64,000 nt of DNA from Solirubrobacter soli DSM 22325 (lineage in GTDB: Bacteria > Actinomycetota > Thermoleophilia > Solirubrobacterales > Solirubrobacteraceae): NCBI RefSeq assembly GCF_000423665.1, contig NZ_AUIK01000024.1:62001-126000 (forward strand), read 5' to 3'. How positions within the stretch are numbered: the first letter of the stretch is position 1; each line of letters begins with the position of its first letter. Below are positions 42,569 through 51,931 of this stretch, piece after piece. The notes under the pieces are model-generated. The model was not told the origin of the DNA, did not search any database, and was given only the letters and a program-made list of their open reading frames with translations. The position numbers and the translations under genes were made by a program.

Positions 42569-45500
42569 CAGGCCCGGTCCCGCTCGTATTCCTCGGCCAG
42601 CAGATAGGCCTGCGTTACCTCTCCCCGGCATTCGGCGTCGACGTTGCGCAACGATGTCGGGACGGCCCACGACAGAAGCTGCTCCTCGCGGCTGGCGTAG
42701 CTCCCTGCGAACCGCAGTAGCGCGTAGTCCTCTGAGTCATTGTCAGCGAGCCAGTCTGAATAGCCCCATGTGCGCCACTGCTCAGCGCGTTTGGCGAAGA
42801 CGGCGGCGAGCTGCTCCGACTCGTCGGGGTCGACGTAGTCGACGCGGTTCTGCAGGAGCTGGCGCGCGGCTTCAAGCAGGTCATCAGGCACCGGCCGGGG
42901 ACCGGTGCCATCCTGAGCGAGCTGCCGAATATAGGCAACGATGACGGCGTGTAGAGCGCGGTCGAGCACAGGTGGCGCGAACGGCGTGACGCTGGTTGGC
43001 TCAACCTGAGCGTAGAGGCGCTCGTGGTAGGAGCGGAACTTCTCGAAATGCGATCTGTCGCGCGGTTTGGAGGCGCTGTAAATCGTCGCGACGAGCCCAG
43101 GGCGTTCCCACCAGCTACGGCCGACTCGCCCGGTCGCCTGGATGTATTGCGCGGTCGTCTTGGGCTGGCCCACGACTGACATCAGCGATAGCCGGTCGAT
43201 GTCGACGCCGACCTCGACGATGTTTGAGGCCAGACAGACATCCACTGCTCGATTCTGTTCTTCTGTGACGCGCACCTCGAGCTCTTCGATTGCGGCAGGC
43301 ACTTCGTCGTTGCGCAGGCGGCCGGTCAATTCCGTGTCCCGCCAGATCCGCCGGACTTCGGCGGCTTCGAGGCCGAGGCGCTTAGCAAGGACGCGGAAGT
43401 AGTCCGGGATATCCGACTGCAGCAGGGAGACCGAGGTCCCGAGCTCTCGCAGCGAGTTGAAGAACACGAGCAATGTCCACCAGGGATCCCGGACGTCTGC
43501 GTCGAGCATGTAGGCCGCTTGCTGCAGCGTGGTGAACGTGCGCACCTGCGCGGTCTGCACGGACCCCAGGCCTGCTCCGTGGATGCCGACGTAGACGCGG
43601 CCGTGCTCCAGCTTGCCCTCATCGTCGCGCGCGTAGCTCGCGAAGTAGGAGTCGCCCGCATCGATACCTCGTGGCGGGAACAGCGCGACGCGATCTCGTG
43701 CATAGAGGTCCCTCACCTGCTTCTCGTAGCGGCGGATCGTGGCGGTTGAGCCGACGATCTTCGGCGGCACCGGATCACCGCTACGGCGGTCAGTCGCGAG
43801 CTCGTGGACCACCGTCTCGTACAGGCCGACCATCGAGCCCAGCGGCCCGGAGATTAGATGCAGCTCGTCTTGGACGATCAGGTTCGGTGGGCTTACTTCG
43901 CGGTGGCCGCCGCTGGTCAGCCCGAACAAGCGGCGGGCCTCAGGGCGGAAAGCGAGCATGGCGAACTTGTCGACCGTGCCAATGACGAGGGAGGGCCTGC
44001 GCTCGTAGACATCCTCGTCGATGACGTAGACGGGCAAGCCCGTGTGGAATTCGCACGTCCCGTCCGGGCACCGCAGCGCGACGGACTCCTCGCGGGCGAC
44101 ATAGCCGGCGATCTTTGGCTCGGTCCTCGCGGGGCGGCCTTCCTTGGACGCTTTGATGGGTCCCATCTGCGCTGCGCACCACGGGCAGCGGAGCAGGATG
44201 AACGGGTTTTCCCCGTCGCCGTCGCGGATGAGCTTACGCAGCGCCGCGACCGCGTCCCGGCGCGAGTTGGGTGTCACGGAGCCGCCAAGCCACACCCCGA
44301 TGGAGATCTCGTGATCGCCGAGGGACTCGGTGCGCTGCTTGCGGATGTACTCCATCGCGCAGATCAAGGCCGACGCCCGCTGGAACTGCTGCGCGGTAAG
44401 CAGGCGCAGCGTGTACCGCATCAGGACGTCTACGCCCGCATCGTCCCCGTCCCGGAGCCGCCGGTAGAAGATCGAGAATGCGGTGAGTGCGAGATACGCC
44501 TCGGTCTTGCCGCCACCCGTCGGGAAGAAGATGAGCTCGACGACCCCGCGCTCCGGATCGGCCCCTTGCGCGGTCGAGCGGAGAGAAGCCAGGACGAACG
44601 CGATCTGGAACGGACGCCATGCGCCGCGGCCCTCGGTCCGAGGCGTGAAGCTGCCTTGGATCTGTATGCGCTTGGCTTTGCGGTCGTAGATCGTCTCCCG
44701 CAGATCGTGGCCACTGCGCTGCTGCTGCAGCAGCATGGCCCAGTTCGCGAGCCGAAACGCTTCGGCCGCCAGCGGGTCCTTTCCTGAGACGAGGAAATCA
44801 ATGCCGTCCTGCATCCGGTCGCGGGCCTCACGGCAGAGGCGCATGTGCTCCACGGCTGCATCCCGGTGATCAGGGACCCCATCGATCCGCGCCGCCTGCT
44901 TCTCGATCCACGCCGCGTAGCCGGCCACGATGTCCCTGAGTGACTGGACTCCGTCGTCGTCCGCCACCATCCCTGCCAGTGGCTTCATGGGAACCGCGAT
45001 CGTGTTCCCGTCGTCGTCTTTGATCTCTGGTGTCGTACTGGGAAGCTCCACCTCTGGAAGTGCGGCGGTCAGGACTTCCGTCGCCCGGTGACTCCCCTCC
45101 GGCGCGCTCCAGTCGGCTGAGCACCCGTGGCCGATGGCGAAGGCCGGAACATCCCGGTACAGAAGGGCGAGCGAGGCGAGCTCAGGATCTTCGCCGAGTC
45201 GCTGCCGCTCCTCGTAAGGGCAGAAGATCGCAGCGCCTGCGGCTCTACAAGCAAGCTGCACCTGGAAGATCGAGGTGCTGTCGGGCGCTTTCGCGCTCGA
45301 GCGGTTGACGGCGCTGACCGTCAGCAGGCACCGGCCGCCGCCGAGAGGCCTTGTGAAGGCCGCGATGTCCAGGGCGATGCCTTCAGGCAGCACGCCTTCG
45401 GTGATCTCAGCGGCGACCATCCCGCGGCCCGCCGTGAGCGACGCGCGGGGAAAGCGCGCCGAAACCGTGAAGGGCTCGCGCAGCCACCAGGTCCACCGAG

Positions 45501-46074
45501 CACCCGTCGAGCGGATGGCGATTTCCTTGCCGCGATAACGGGCGCCAGAAAACCCGACCTCAAGGTGTCCAGCGTCCGACAGGTCGCACACGAAACTCAG
45601 GCCGAGGCTGCTCGGGCGGAATCCGTTGGCGGTCGTCAGCGGGAGATCATCGTCGGCCGCTTCGCGCGAGATCGCCCGCCGCGCCGTGAGCCCGTCCGTA
45701 GCGTCGCCGCGGTCCCTATCCGCAGTCGCCTCGGCTTCGGCGACATCGAGCGCATCCTCCTCGGCACCGTTGGTGGCAGGACTGCTCCCGATGGCATCGA
45801 GCGTGTCCTCCTCGGCGGCGCTCTTCGCGGGATCGGCTTCGAGCTCGAGCCCGATCGGATAGAGAACGCCCACCCCATAGCGCTTGCCTGGCCTATCTCC
45901 GGTCAGGATCTCTTCGCCAGTCCCCGACTGCCGGTACGGGCCAGCCGCGGCTGGCGGTGCGTCGAATTCGAGCTTGCCAGCGCAGTCGATCTCCTTGCCA
46001 GCAGGCGACGGTCCCACTAGCTCCGCGCGGAGCGCAGCGAGTAGGCGCTCCCGCGCTGCGATGAAGTCAGGCAT
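42568..46074 (-). CDS. drmA: DrmA-like helicase (DISARM core)
   Basis: A 1168-residue SF2 helicase. An N-terminal ~480-residue region without recognisable motif precedes Walker A PTGGGKT at 518-524. Further motifs: NLIVQDELHLISG (motif II DELH) with the DrmA-typical GPLGSMVGLYE, VGSTATI (motif III), and a C-terminal lobe with ASNIVEVGVDIDRLS and QATGRVGRSWW (motif VI). Three residue pairs of CxxC type occur near CPWCAAQMG. The start is ATG 46074, overlapping the upstream NERD-helicase gene by 8 bp; the longer open frame is out of context. With DrmB it forms the conserved DISARM core that binds and unwinds DNA. Confidence 0.87.
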   Translation of the reverse strand: MPDFIAARERLLAALRAELVGPSPAGKEIDCAGKLEFDAPPAAAGPYRQSGTGEEILTGDRPGKRYGVGVLYPIGLELEADPAKSAAEEDTLDAIGSSPATNGAEEDALDVAEAEATADRDRGDATDGLTARRAISREAADDDLPLTTANGFRPSSLGLSFVCDLSDAGHLEVGFSGARYRGKEIAIRSTGARWTWWLREPFTVSARFPRASLTAGRGMVAAEITEGVLPEGIALDIAAFTRPLGGGRCLLTVSAVNRSSAKAPDSTSIFQVQLACRAAGAAIFCPYEERQRLGEDPELASLALLYRDVPAFAIGHGCSADWSAPEGSHRATEVLTAALPEVELPSTTPEIKDDDGNTIAVPMKPLAGMVADDDGVQSLRDIVAGYAAWIEKQAARIDGVPDHRDAAVEHMRLCREARDRMQDGIDFLVSGKDPLAAEAFRLANWAMLLQQQRSGHDLRETIYDRKAKRIQIQGSFTPRTEGRGAWRPFQIAFVLASLRSTAQGADPERGVVELIFFPTGGGKTEAYLALTAFSIFYRRLRDGDDAGVDVLMRYTLRLLTAQQFQRASALICAMEYIRKQRTESLGDHEISIGVWLGGSVTPNSRRDAVAALRKLIRDGDGENPFILLRCPWCAAQMGPIKASKEGRPARTEPKIAGYVAREESVALRCPDGTCEFHTGLPVYVIDEDVYERRPSLVIGTVDKFAMLAFRPEARRLFGLTSGGHREVSPPNLIVQDELHLISGPLGSMVGLYETVVHELATDRRSGDPVPPKIVGSTATIRRYEKQVRDLYARDRVALFPPRGIDAGDSYFASYARDDEGKLEHGRVYVGIHGAGLGSVQTAQVRTFTTLQQAAYMLDADVRDPWWTLLVFFNSLRELGTSVSLLQSDIPDYFRVLAKRLGLEAAEVRRIWRDTELTGRLRNDEVPAAIEELEVRVTEEQNRAVDVCLASNIVEVGVDIDRLSLMSVVGQPKTTAQYIQATGRVGRSWWERPGLVATIYSASKPRDRSHFEKFRSYHERLYAQVEPTSVTPFAPPVLDRALHAVIVAYIRQLAQDGTGPRPVPDDLLEAARQLLQNRVDYVDPDESEQLAAVFAKRAEQWRTWGYSDWLADNDSEDYALLRFAGSYASREEQLLSWAVPTSLRNVDAECRGEVTQAYLLAEEYERDRA

Positions 46075-47773
46075 GACGCTCCTCAGCGTTGAAGCGGTCC
46101 ATGAGGTCCAGGATCTCGTCGCGGAGCACCGCGTCTGCGAAGACGTACAACTGCTCGGTCGGCCTGGTGGTTGCCGTGTAGAACAGCGACCGCGCTCTGT
46201 CGCCATGGACTTCGGCGATGTCCGTAACGAGGACAATCGGCGCCTCGAGCCCTTTGAAGGCCTGAACCGTCGCGTACCTGATGAGGTTGCGTGCCGGATC
46301 CTGCGCGTACGGCCGCAGGCGTTCCTTCCACGGTGAAGGCAGGCGCTTCGCAATGCTGTCGCGGGCCGGGGAGAGGAGCACGACGTCGCGGCCCTCGGCG
46401 CCGCCAGCGTAGAGCTCGGCCAGGACCGCCTGCACTTCCCGCGCCTGATCTCCAGCGGCGGTGAAGTAGCGGATCCGCGGTGCGCGTCCACCATCAGGGC
46501 GGCGGACGGCCGCGTACGCAGGCTCTAGCCGGGACAACATCGTGACCCAGCGGGCGATACGCGGCGTGTTCCGGCAATTCGCCCGCAGGGTGTACACGGG
46601 AGCCGGCCCGCGTGACGCAAGGAACTCATCAAGACCGACATCGGCCGCATCGAAAAGAGCCTGCCGCTCGAAGTCGCCGAAGAACGTCCAGCGGCCCGAT
46701 GACAGCCCGCCAGCCAGTTGCAGATCCAGGAAGTCGAGGTACGCATCGCGCAAGATGTCCTGGGCCTCATCGACCAGTATCCGGTCGTACGCCCCCCCGC
46801 CCTCCTGGTCGAGAAGCGCGGCGACTGCGAGATCCGGGAGTTCATCCCGGAACCACTCGTCGCTCGCTGCCTGCGGCGGCGCAGCGCCGCTCACGCGCAA
46901 CATGCATTGGTGCAGGGTGCTGGTGGTCACTCCGGGTAGGTCCTTCGCCTGGCTCGCGATCCAGGCGCCGAGAAGCCGGTTGAAGCACACGAGCAGGACT
47001 CGCTCACCTTCGGCGGAGGCGCGGCGGGCGGCTTCGAGTGCCAGCAGCGTCTTGCCAGTGCCCGCGGGGCCCTCGAACACCACGCGCGGGTTGCGGCTGA
47101 GGCCGTCCAGAGCGGCGTATTGCTCCGCGGTGTAGGCGAGGAGTTCCGCGGCGACCTCGTCGCGGCGCCGTGCGGCGGCCTGCGCGACTTCGAACCTCGG
47201 TCGCAATACCGCAGCGATCACGTCGCACTGGCGCTGGCTCGGGACGCCGCGGATGGCCTTGTGCGGGAGGCAACCGCGAGCGTGCGTGAGGATCGCCGTG
47301 ACAAGTTCAGCAATGGACGTGCGGCGCAGGTCCCGACTGTCGATGACTTCCCAGTCGTTCCACTCGACCGCGGGCTCGCGGAAGTCCACATGCGTGAACG
47401 CAACCGCTGACCAGGCGATGATCGCGTCGGCTTCCGCCCGCCGCCGTTCTCTCAGCACGCCAAGCAGCGAATGCATGTTGTCCTCGGCCTGCTTGAACGG
47501 GCTCCGCGTCGTGGGCTGATCGTTGCCGAGCCGCCACCGGCCGTCTGCGTCGCGGGATACGCGGCGGTGTGCCTTCACTTCTAGGCACAGCATCCCGAGT
47601 TCCGGCGCGAGCACCACGAAGTCGGCTTCGCCGCGCACCTGGCTGATGTGGCGCGGCAGATTGAAGGAGTGAAGGACGGTCCACCCTCCGGTGGCCGGAT
47701 CGTCGCGGAAGCGCTTGAAGAGCTCTCGCTCACCCGGGCTTGCGGTGTCCGGGGCAATCACGGAAGGGATCAT
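46067..47773 (-). CDS. NERD-domain SF1 (UvrD-like) helicase
   Basis: A 568-residue protein. Residues ~20-115 form a NERD nuclease-related domain with the expected Asp and E-x-K pattern (GEADFVVLAPELGMLCLEVK). The helicase part has Walker A GPAGTGKT near 236, a DEAQD motif II near 336, and a C-terminal VQAFKGLEAPIVLV and YTATTRPTEQL. The protein could combine DNA unwinding and cleavage. It is not a standard DISARM component but is translationally coupled here (8-bp overlap with DrmA, 4-bp overlap with the upstream gene from ATG 47773; GTG 47782 is an alternative). Confidence 0.8.
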   Translation of the reverse strand: MIPSVIAPDTASPGERELFKRFRDDPATGGWTVLHSFNLPRHISQVRGEADFVVLAPELGMLCLEVKAHRRVSRDADGRWRLGNDQPTTRSPFKQAEDNMHSLLGVLRERRRAEADAIIAWSAVAFTHVDFREPAVEWNDWEVIDSRDLRRTSIAELVTAILTHARGCLPHKAIRGVPSQRQCDVIAAVLRPRFEVAQAAARRRDEVAAELLAYTAEQYAALDGLSRNPRVVFEGPAGTGKTLLALEAARRASAEGERVLLVCFNRLLGAWIASQAKDLPGVTTSTLHQCMLRVSGAAPPQAASDEWFRDELPDLAVAALLDQEGGGAYDRILVDEAQDILRDAYLDFLDLQLAGGLSSGRWTFFGDFERQALFDAADVGLDEFLASRGPAPVYTLRANCRNTPRIARWVTMLSRLEPAYAAVRRPDGGRAPRIRYFTAAGDQAREVQAVLAELYAGGAEGRDVVLLSPARDSIAKRLPSPWKERLRPYAQDPARNLIRYATVQAFKGLEAPIVLVTDIAEVHGDRARSLFYTATTRPTEQLYVFADAVLRDEILDLMDRFNAEERHA

Positions 47774-49272
47774 CCGAGCCACAAGTCACCTTCAATATCG
47801 AACACCCTGCGAAGGCGGCTCCGCGGAACGGTGGCTAGATCCGGTGCACGGCCAGTGATGCGCGCCACGCGAAGCGTGCCCTCGCCGTCGATCTCCTCGA
47901 CCTCGTAGTCGTCCCAGCCGTTCTGCAAGAGGGCGCTGAGGTCTGCCTTTTGCAGTTCGGCGAGAAGCAGCTTCCGGATCTCGTTGCCGGCCTTGATATG
48001 GGCCTTCCAGATCTTGTCCATCGCTTCCCACATCGCTTCCGGCTGTTCCTCGCCGATCAGCGCGCAGATCGCGGCGAAATCGCTGTAGTCCCGCGTCCTG
48101 ATATTCGACGGATCGGCCCAGCGCCGGACGTTGTTCTCAGACGCGATGTTGCTTCCTAGGCGCTGGAGCCTGCGCGCGACTTGCGCGGCGCCAGCGTCGT
48201 CAAGCTCGGAGATGAGGCGGCCCTTGATCCGGCGTTGAAGGCGCCGCAGGTCCGCCGCTCCGGCTCCGAGGAGCTTGTCCGCATACGTCCGGACGTAGTT
48301 CTCATCGCCTTCTGTCCGCACGACGAGGAAGTCGCCCTGAGCGAGGTCTGCCACTGCGACTTGGTGGACGAGGAGCTCTTCCTCGACTTGCGCGACATTC
48401 GCTCGCGCGCCTTCCCTGCTCTCGAAGTGGACGCCTTGCCCGGAGGCCAAGACGAAGAGCGCCGCTTCGACTGGCTCGCCCGAGCTGTCCGCATCACTGT
48501 GACGGGCAGCACGCCGTACCGCATGCCACTCGATCTGGGGAACCACTTCCCCGGCCTCGACAACCGGCCGCCCGTCGCGAGGGTCGCGGGCGGGCGCATC
48601 TGCGAGCGCCTGGCGGACTCGCTTCTGGCTCCCGCTGACGAGATCCAGCTCGGGACGGCGGTCGCGGAGCCACCCAAACCGCACGAAGACGAAGCGCTCT
48701 GCACGCGGAGCGCGCAGTACGCGGTCCGGGAACCACTCTGACGGCCCGACCGCGATAACGTCGTTTACCCGCGTGCGGCTCAGCTCGGCCGCCGTCAGGA
48801 CTGGCGCTTCCATGAATGCTTCGCTGACCGCCCGGGCGTGCCGGCCCTCGACGAGGAGGATCGCAGCGTCCTGGTGGGAGGCCATCTGCTCCCGGACGGC
48901 CTCACCGAGCGGGTCGTCGCCGCAAGCCCACAAGTGCTCGAGCATTCCGGCGACCGCGCTCGCCAAGTGCGCGTGATCAGGTGCGACATCGCCCGCGCGC
49001 CGTAGCCGCGGGAGGACTTCATCGGCGACGGCTTGCACGCCGAGAGCTGGAGAGTTCACCGGCAGCGGTACCGTGGCCAAGCGCCAGCGCAGCGCGCGGA
49101 GCGGACGCGCGATGCTTGCCCAGTATCCCTCGGCCGCCTCATCTCCGACCGATCTCAGCAACAACTGGATCTGGTGGGAGAATTCCTCGACGACCGGGTT
49201 CTCGACGATTGCTGGATGCCCCGTCCACGTCCGGGCGAGCTGGTGCAGCCGATCAGCGGCGAGGAGGGTCAC
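47770..49272 (-). CDS. Unrecognised protein of the DrmA operon (a)
   Basis: A 500-residue soluble protein of alpha/beta character. The middle contains SRTRVNDVIAVGPSEWFPD and RFVFVRFGWLRDRRPE, and the C-terminus is helical (AMWEAMDKIWKAHIKAGNEI) with an acidic segment. No helicase, nuclease or methylase motif. ATGA overlaps link it to both neighbours. By position and pairing with the next gene it could correspond to one half of a split DrmE, the unassigned component of class 2 DISARM; this is only a hypothesis. Confidence 0.55.
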   Translation of the reverse strand: MTLLAADRLHQLARTWTGHPAIVENPVVEEFSHQIQLLLRSVGDEAAEGYWASIARPLRALRWRLATVPLPVNSPALGVQAVADEVLPRLRRAGDVAPDHAHLASAVAGMLEHLWACGDDPLGEAVREQMASHQDAAILLVEGRHARAVSEAFMEAPVLTAAELSRTRVNDVIAVGPSEWFPDRVLRAPRAERFVFVRFGWLRDRRPELDLVSGSQKRVRQALADAPARDPRDGRPVVEAGEVVPQIEWHAVRRAARHSDADSSGEPVEAALFVLASGQGVHFESREGARANVAQVEEELLVHQVAVADLAQGDFLVVRTEGDENYVRTYADKLLGAGAADLRRLQRRIKGRLISELDDAGAAQVARRLQRLGSNIASENNVRRWADPSNIRTRDYSDFAAICALIGEEQPEAMWEAMDKIWKAHIKAGNEIRKLLLAELQKADLSALLQNGWDDYEVEEIDGEGTLRVARITGRAPDLATVPRSRLRRVFDIEGDLWLG

Positions 49273-50282
49273 GCTGCCTCCGTGAATGCGGCGAACTCGA
49301 TCCCGTCAGGCACCACCAGGCGCCAGGACAGCTCCGTGTCCTCCGCGGCGTACGCCATGTCCTGTGCGAGCTCGGCGGAGGCGTCCTCGGCGCTGATCGT
49401 CGACCGGTCGAGCACCACGAGCTTGTGCGCCGAAGGCCACAGGTGCCGGTACCGGAGAAACGCCCGCCCGCCGTCAAGTACCGCGACCTTCGGAACGAGC
49501 TCCCGGTGAGCGCTCGCCGGCTCGGCCGATGACGAGATCGCGGCGGAGCGGTAGAACCGGTGCGCTTCGCGGAACTGCTGGACGCGTGCCAGGTCCTGTA
49601 AGACCCCGGACCGGGCTTCATCCGGTCCGCCACTCGGGAACAATGATTCCTCGCACATGTCCTGTTCAAGGGCGGCCAGCGTCCCGACCAGGACGACGTC
49701 GCACCGCTTGGTCGTCGCGAGGCTGAGTGCCGCAGGCCCGCCCACCAGTGCCTGGAGCAAAGGCGATGTCCGGACGGTGCGCGCCTGCAGCGTGCCGCCG
49801 GACTCGCTTTCCCCGGTCAGCCGGATCTTCAAAGCGTGGGCGATCGTTAGCTTGCGTGTCTCGCCTCGCCTCAGCTCGAAGCAGATGCGCTCCTCACCGT
49901 CAGCCGGCGACACTTCGAATCCGCACCACCGGCCGTCGTGCACTCGGTCCTTCGGGCCGAAGTACTTGATCGGCGTTCGCGGTGGTGTCTTGCGCAGAAG
50001 CTCGATGTGGGCCGCCACATCATCCGGAGCCATAGCATTGAGCTCATCGCAGCGCAGGACTGCAGCCGCGGCAGCGAATGCAGCCGCGAAGTCGCGAACC
50101 GGCACCGACACGACCGCAGTCGTCGGGCGCCCCGGAGCAAGCCCGGCCAGGCCCCGGCCTAGGTGCGCCATGAAGCATGCCCATTCGGGGATCCGAGTTC
50201 GCCGCGCGTCACCGTCAGCGTCCTCGGCGCCCGAGAACCACAGATCAGAAACCTTCGGTGAAGATCGCCCAACCACTTGCAC
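49269..50282 (-). CDS. Unrecognised protein of the DrmA operon (b), first gene
   Basis: A protein of about 337 residues from GTG 50282; a TTG at 50321 would add 13 residues but would leave only 19 bp to the divergent gene. Features include CDVVLVGTLAALEQDM and VPKVAVLDGGRAFLRYRH, followed by HKLVVLDRSTISAEDA, which read like core strands of a P-loop or helicase-like fold without the catalytic loops. It heads the leftward operon that runs through DrmB. Its ATGA overlap with the 500-residue gene suggests the two products work together. Confidence 0.5.
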   Translation of the reverse strand: MQVVGRSSPKVSDLWFSGAEDADGDARRTRIPEWACFMAHLGRGLAGLAPGRPTTAVVSVPVRDFAAAFAAAAAVLRCDELNAMAPDDVAAHIELLRKTPPRTPIKYFGPKDRVHDGRWCGFEVSPADGEERICFELRRGETRKLTIAHALKIRLTGESESGGTLQARTVRTSPLLQALVGGPAALSLATTKRCDVVLVGTLAALEQDMCEESLFPSGGPDEARSGVLQDLARVQQFREAHRFYRSAAISSSAEPASAHRELVPKVAVLDGGRAFLRYRHLWPSAHKLVVLDRSTISAEDASAELAQDMAYAAEDTELSWRLVVPDGIEFAAFTEAA

Positions 50283-50340
50283 GGAGTCGGGGAAGGTATG
50301 CCGTATCTGACACCGGATCAACTCCCAGCGCGTTTAGGTT

Positions 50341-51180
50341 GTGCAGCTGACCTCGATGGTGGATCAACTGACAACTGGGGCTGACGCCACGACGTACGAG
50401 GATGTCGTCAATCGGTTCGGCCGCAGCCAGCGGGCGTCCGGGGAGCTCCGCCGATGGCGGGCGTTGCCAGGCAAGGCGCCCGTCGTCAGCTTCGCCGAGC
50501 AGATGCAGACGCGAGCGGCGTATCTGATCTCCCCCGAGCACGTCGAAGAAGCATGCGAAGCGACCCGTCACGCGCTTGAAGGGCCTGCTGGCCAGCGGCT
50601 GAGGAGATCGATCGGCGAGTCGGTCACGGAGATCGCCAACTGGTATCCCAATTTCCCGATCGTCCACTCGCTGTACTGGGCGGTCGAGCACCTGCAGCGG
50701 CCACCATTGTGGGACGAGTTCATCGCCCTGTGGCGAGAACAGGAACCAGCCCGCACGATGCTGGGCCTCCCTGCAGCGCAAGCGATTGCTACTGCTGAAC
50801 AGGCGGGCCGCTCACGAGCTGATGCGGAGGAGGCGATGTGGTGGCGTCTAGGCAACGCCTACTACTCGCTGCTCCGCGAGTTGTACGTCTTGGCGGTGCT
50901 GCGGGACACTGGGCGGGCGGTGGAGTACCACGTTCTCGCTGACGCGCTGTTCCGGGTCGACTTCTGGCTGGGAGACACCGTCATCTCGCTATTCGTCGCC
51001 AACGCTCGCTACCGGGACGCCGAGGGAGCGGGACGTAAGCTGACCGCAAGAAGACTGCTGAGCGACTTCCCCGGTTTCAAGTTCGTCGAGATGCCGCGAC
51101 TGACACGGCGCGAGTACGGGACCGTGCATCTTCCCTCCCGGGCCGAGATCGAGCAATTCGCCGATCGGTTCCTCACATGA
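50341..51180 (+). CDS. Unrecognised protein, first gene of the Vsr-methyltransferase operon
   Basis: A 279-residue protein from GTG 50341 (ATG 50356 is equally possible). It is mainly helical, with IANWYPNFPIVHSLYWAVEHL near 100-120. Near residues 205-225 the strand pattern FRVDFWLGDTVISLFV could be part of a PD-(D/E)xK-like core, but the downstream Lys is not well placed. It is divergent from the DrmA operon and overlaps the vsr gene by ATGA. Function unknown; the operon suggests a restriction-modification accessory role. Confidence 0.5.
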   Translation: MQLTSMVDQLTTGADATTYEDVVNRFGRSQRASGELRRWRALPGKAPVVSFAEQMQTRAAYLISPEHVEEACEATRHALEGPAGQRLRRSIGESVTEIANWYPNFPIVHSLYWAVEHLQRPPLWDEFIALWREQEPARTMLGLPAAQAIATAEQAGRSRADAEEAMWWRLGNAYYSLLRELYVLAVLRDTGRAVEYHVLADALFRVDFWLGDTVISLFVANARYRDAEGAGRKLTARRLLSDFPGFKFVEMPRLTRREYGTVHLPSRAEIEQFADRFLT

Positions 51181-51659
51181 GGGCGGGTAGGCTCGGATTC
51201 GTGCCCGTTCGGGTCCCTTCATCTCCCGGGCCTTCCGCGCGCAGCGCGAACATGCGCGCCAACCGGCGTCGCGATACGGGTCCTGAGCTGACAGTGCGCC
51301 GCATGCTCCACAGCCGGGGGCTGCGCTATCGCGTCGACTACCCGATCAAGCTCCCGGGCCGGAGGCCGATTCGCCCGGACGTCGTCTTCGCGGGCCTGCT
51401 TGTCTGTGTCCGGATCCAGGGCTGCTGGTGGCACGGATGCGCGGAATGCAGCAAAGAGCGCAAGCCGCCGCCGCCGGGTTACTGGAGCGCAAAGATCGCG
51501 CGGAACATCGAGCGAGACGGAGAGCAGCTCGCAGCTCTACGCTCCGCGGGTTGGACGGTCCTCACGTACTGGGAACACGATGACCCCGCGGCCGTTGCCG
51601 CCGATATCGAAGAGCGCGTGGCCGAGGCGCGCCAGCGGACCAGCCGGGACCGGGCATGA
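51177..51659 (+). CDS. vsr: Very short patch repair (Vsr) endonuclease
   Basis: A 160-residue Vsr-type nuclease, which nicks T:G mismatches left when methylated cytosine deaminates. The core begins at residue ~26 (RRDTGPELTVRRMLHSRGLR). Catalytic Asp68 is in RPDVVF and the metal/zinc signature is QGCWWHGC (81-88). The residue before GC is Gln81, where E. coli Vsr has His and many relatives Asp. The C-terminal ALRSAGWTVLTYWEHDDP is typical. The first ~25 residues are extra; ATG 51252 may be the true start, but ATGA coupling at 51177 favours the longer form. Its presence beside a C5 methyltransferase fits the biology. Confidence 0.87.
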   Translation: MRAGRLGFVPVRVPSSPGPSARSANMRANRRRDTGPELTVRRMLHSRGLRYRVDYPIKLPGRRPIRPDVVFAGLLVCVRIQGCWWHGCAECSKERKPPPPGYWSAKIARNIERDGEQLAALRSAGWTVLTYWEHDDPAAVAADIEERVAEARQRTSRDRA

Positions 51660-51931
51660 GAAACCCGGCACCGTTCATTCTCACGCAGTGCGATGACGGA
51701 GTGACAGAGCTGCGCGCATTCAGCGATGACTCGGACGATCCGATCGTCCTCCCGTTGAGCGCGGCGGACGGTCGCGCCTTCGGGCTCGCGGTAGCCGATG
51801 TCCTGACCGCGCTCGACGCGGGCGTGCGTCCATTGCCTCAGACGGAGCTAACGATTGCTGGACGCCGCGTCGTGATCATGGGCACCGAAGAGCTCGGGCT
51901 GAAGCTTGACGTCGAGCGCCCGGCGAGGTGA
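51656..51931 (+). CDS. Small acidic protein between vsr and the methyltransferase
   Basis: A 91-residue acidic protein (FILTQCDDGVTELRAFS; DDSDDPIVLPLSAAD) with no recognised motif. It overlaps vsr by ATGA and the methyltransferase by GTGA, so it is certainly translated in this operon if the others are. It may be a controller or specificity accessory. Confidence 0.55.
   Translation: MRNPAPFILTQCDDGVTELRAFSDDSDDPIVLPLSAADGRAFGLAVADVLTALDAGVRPLPQTELTIAGRRVVIMGTEELGLKLDVERPAR

Noticed and set aside
50298..50390. Alternative ATG (MPYLTPDQLP...) for the gene before vsr
   Set aside because: This frame meets a stop after about 28 codons and does not join the 279-residue frame without a frameshift.
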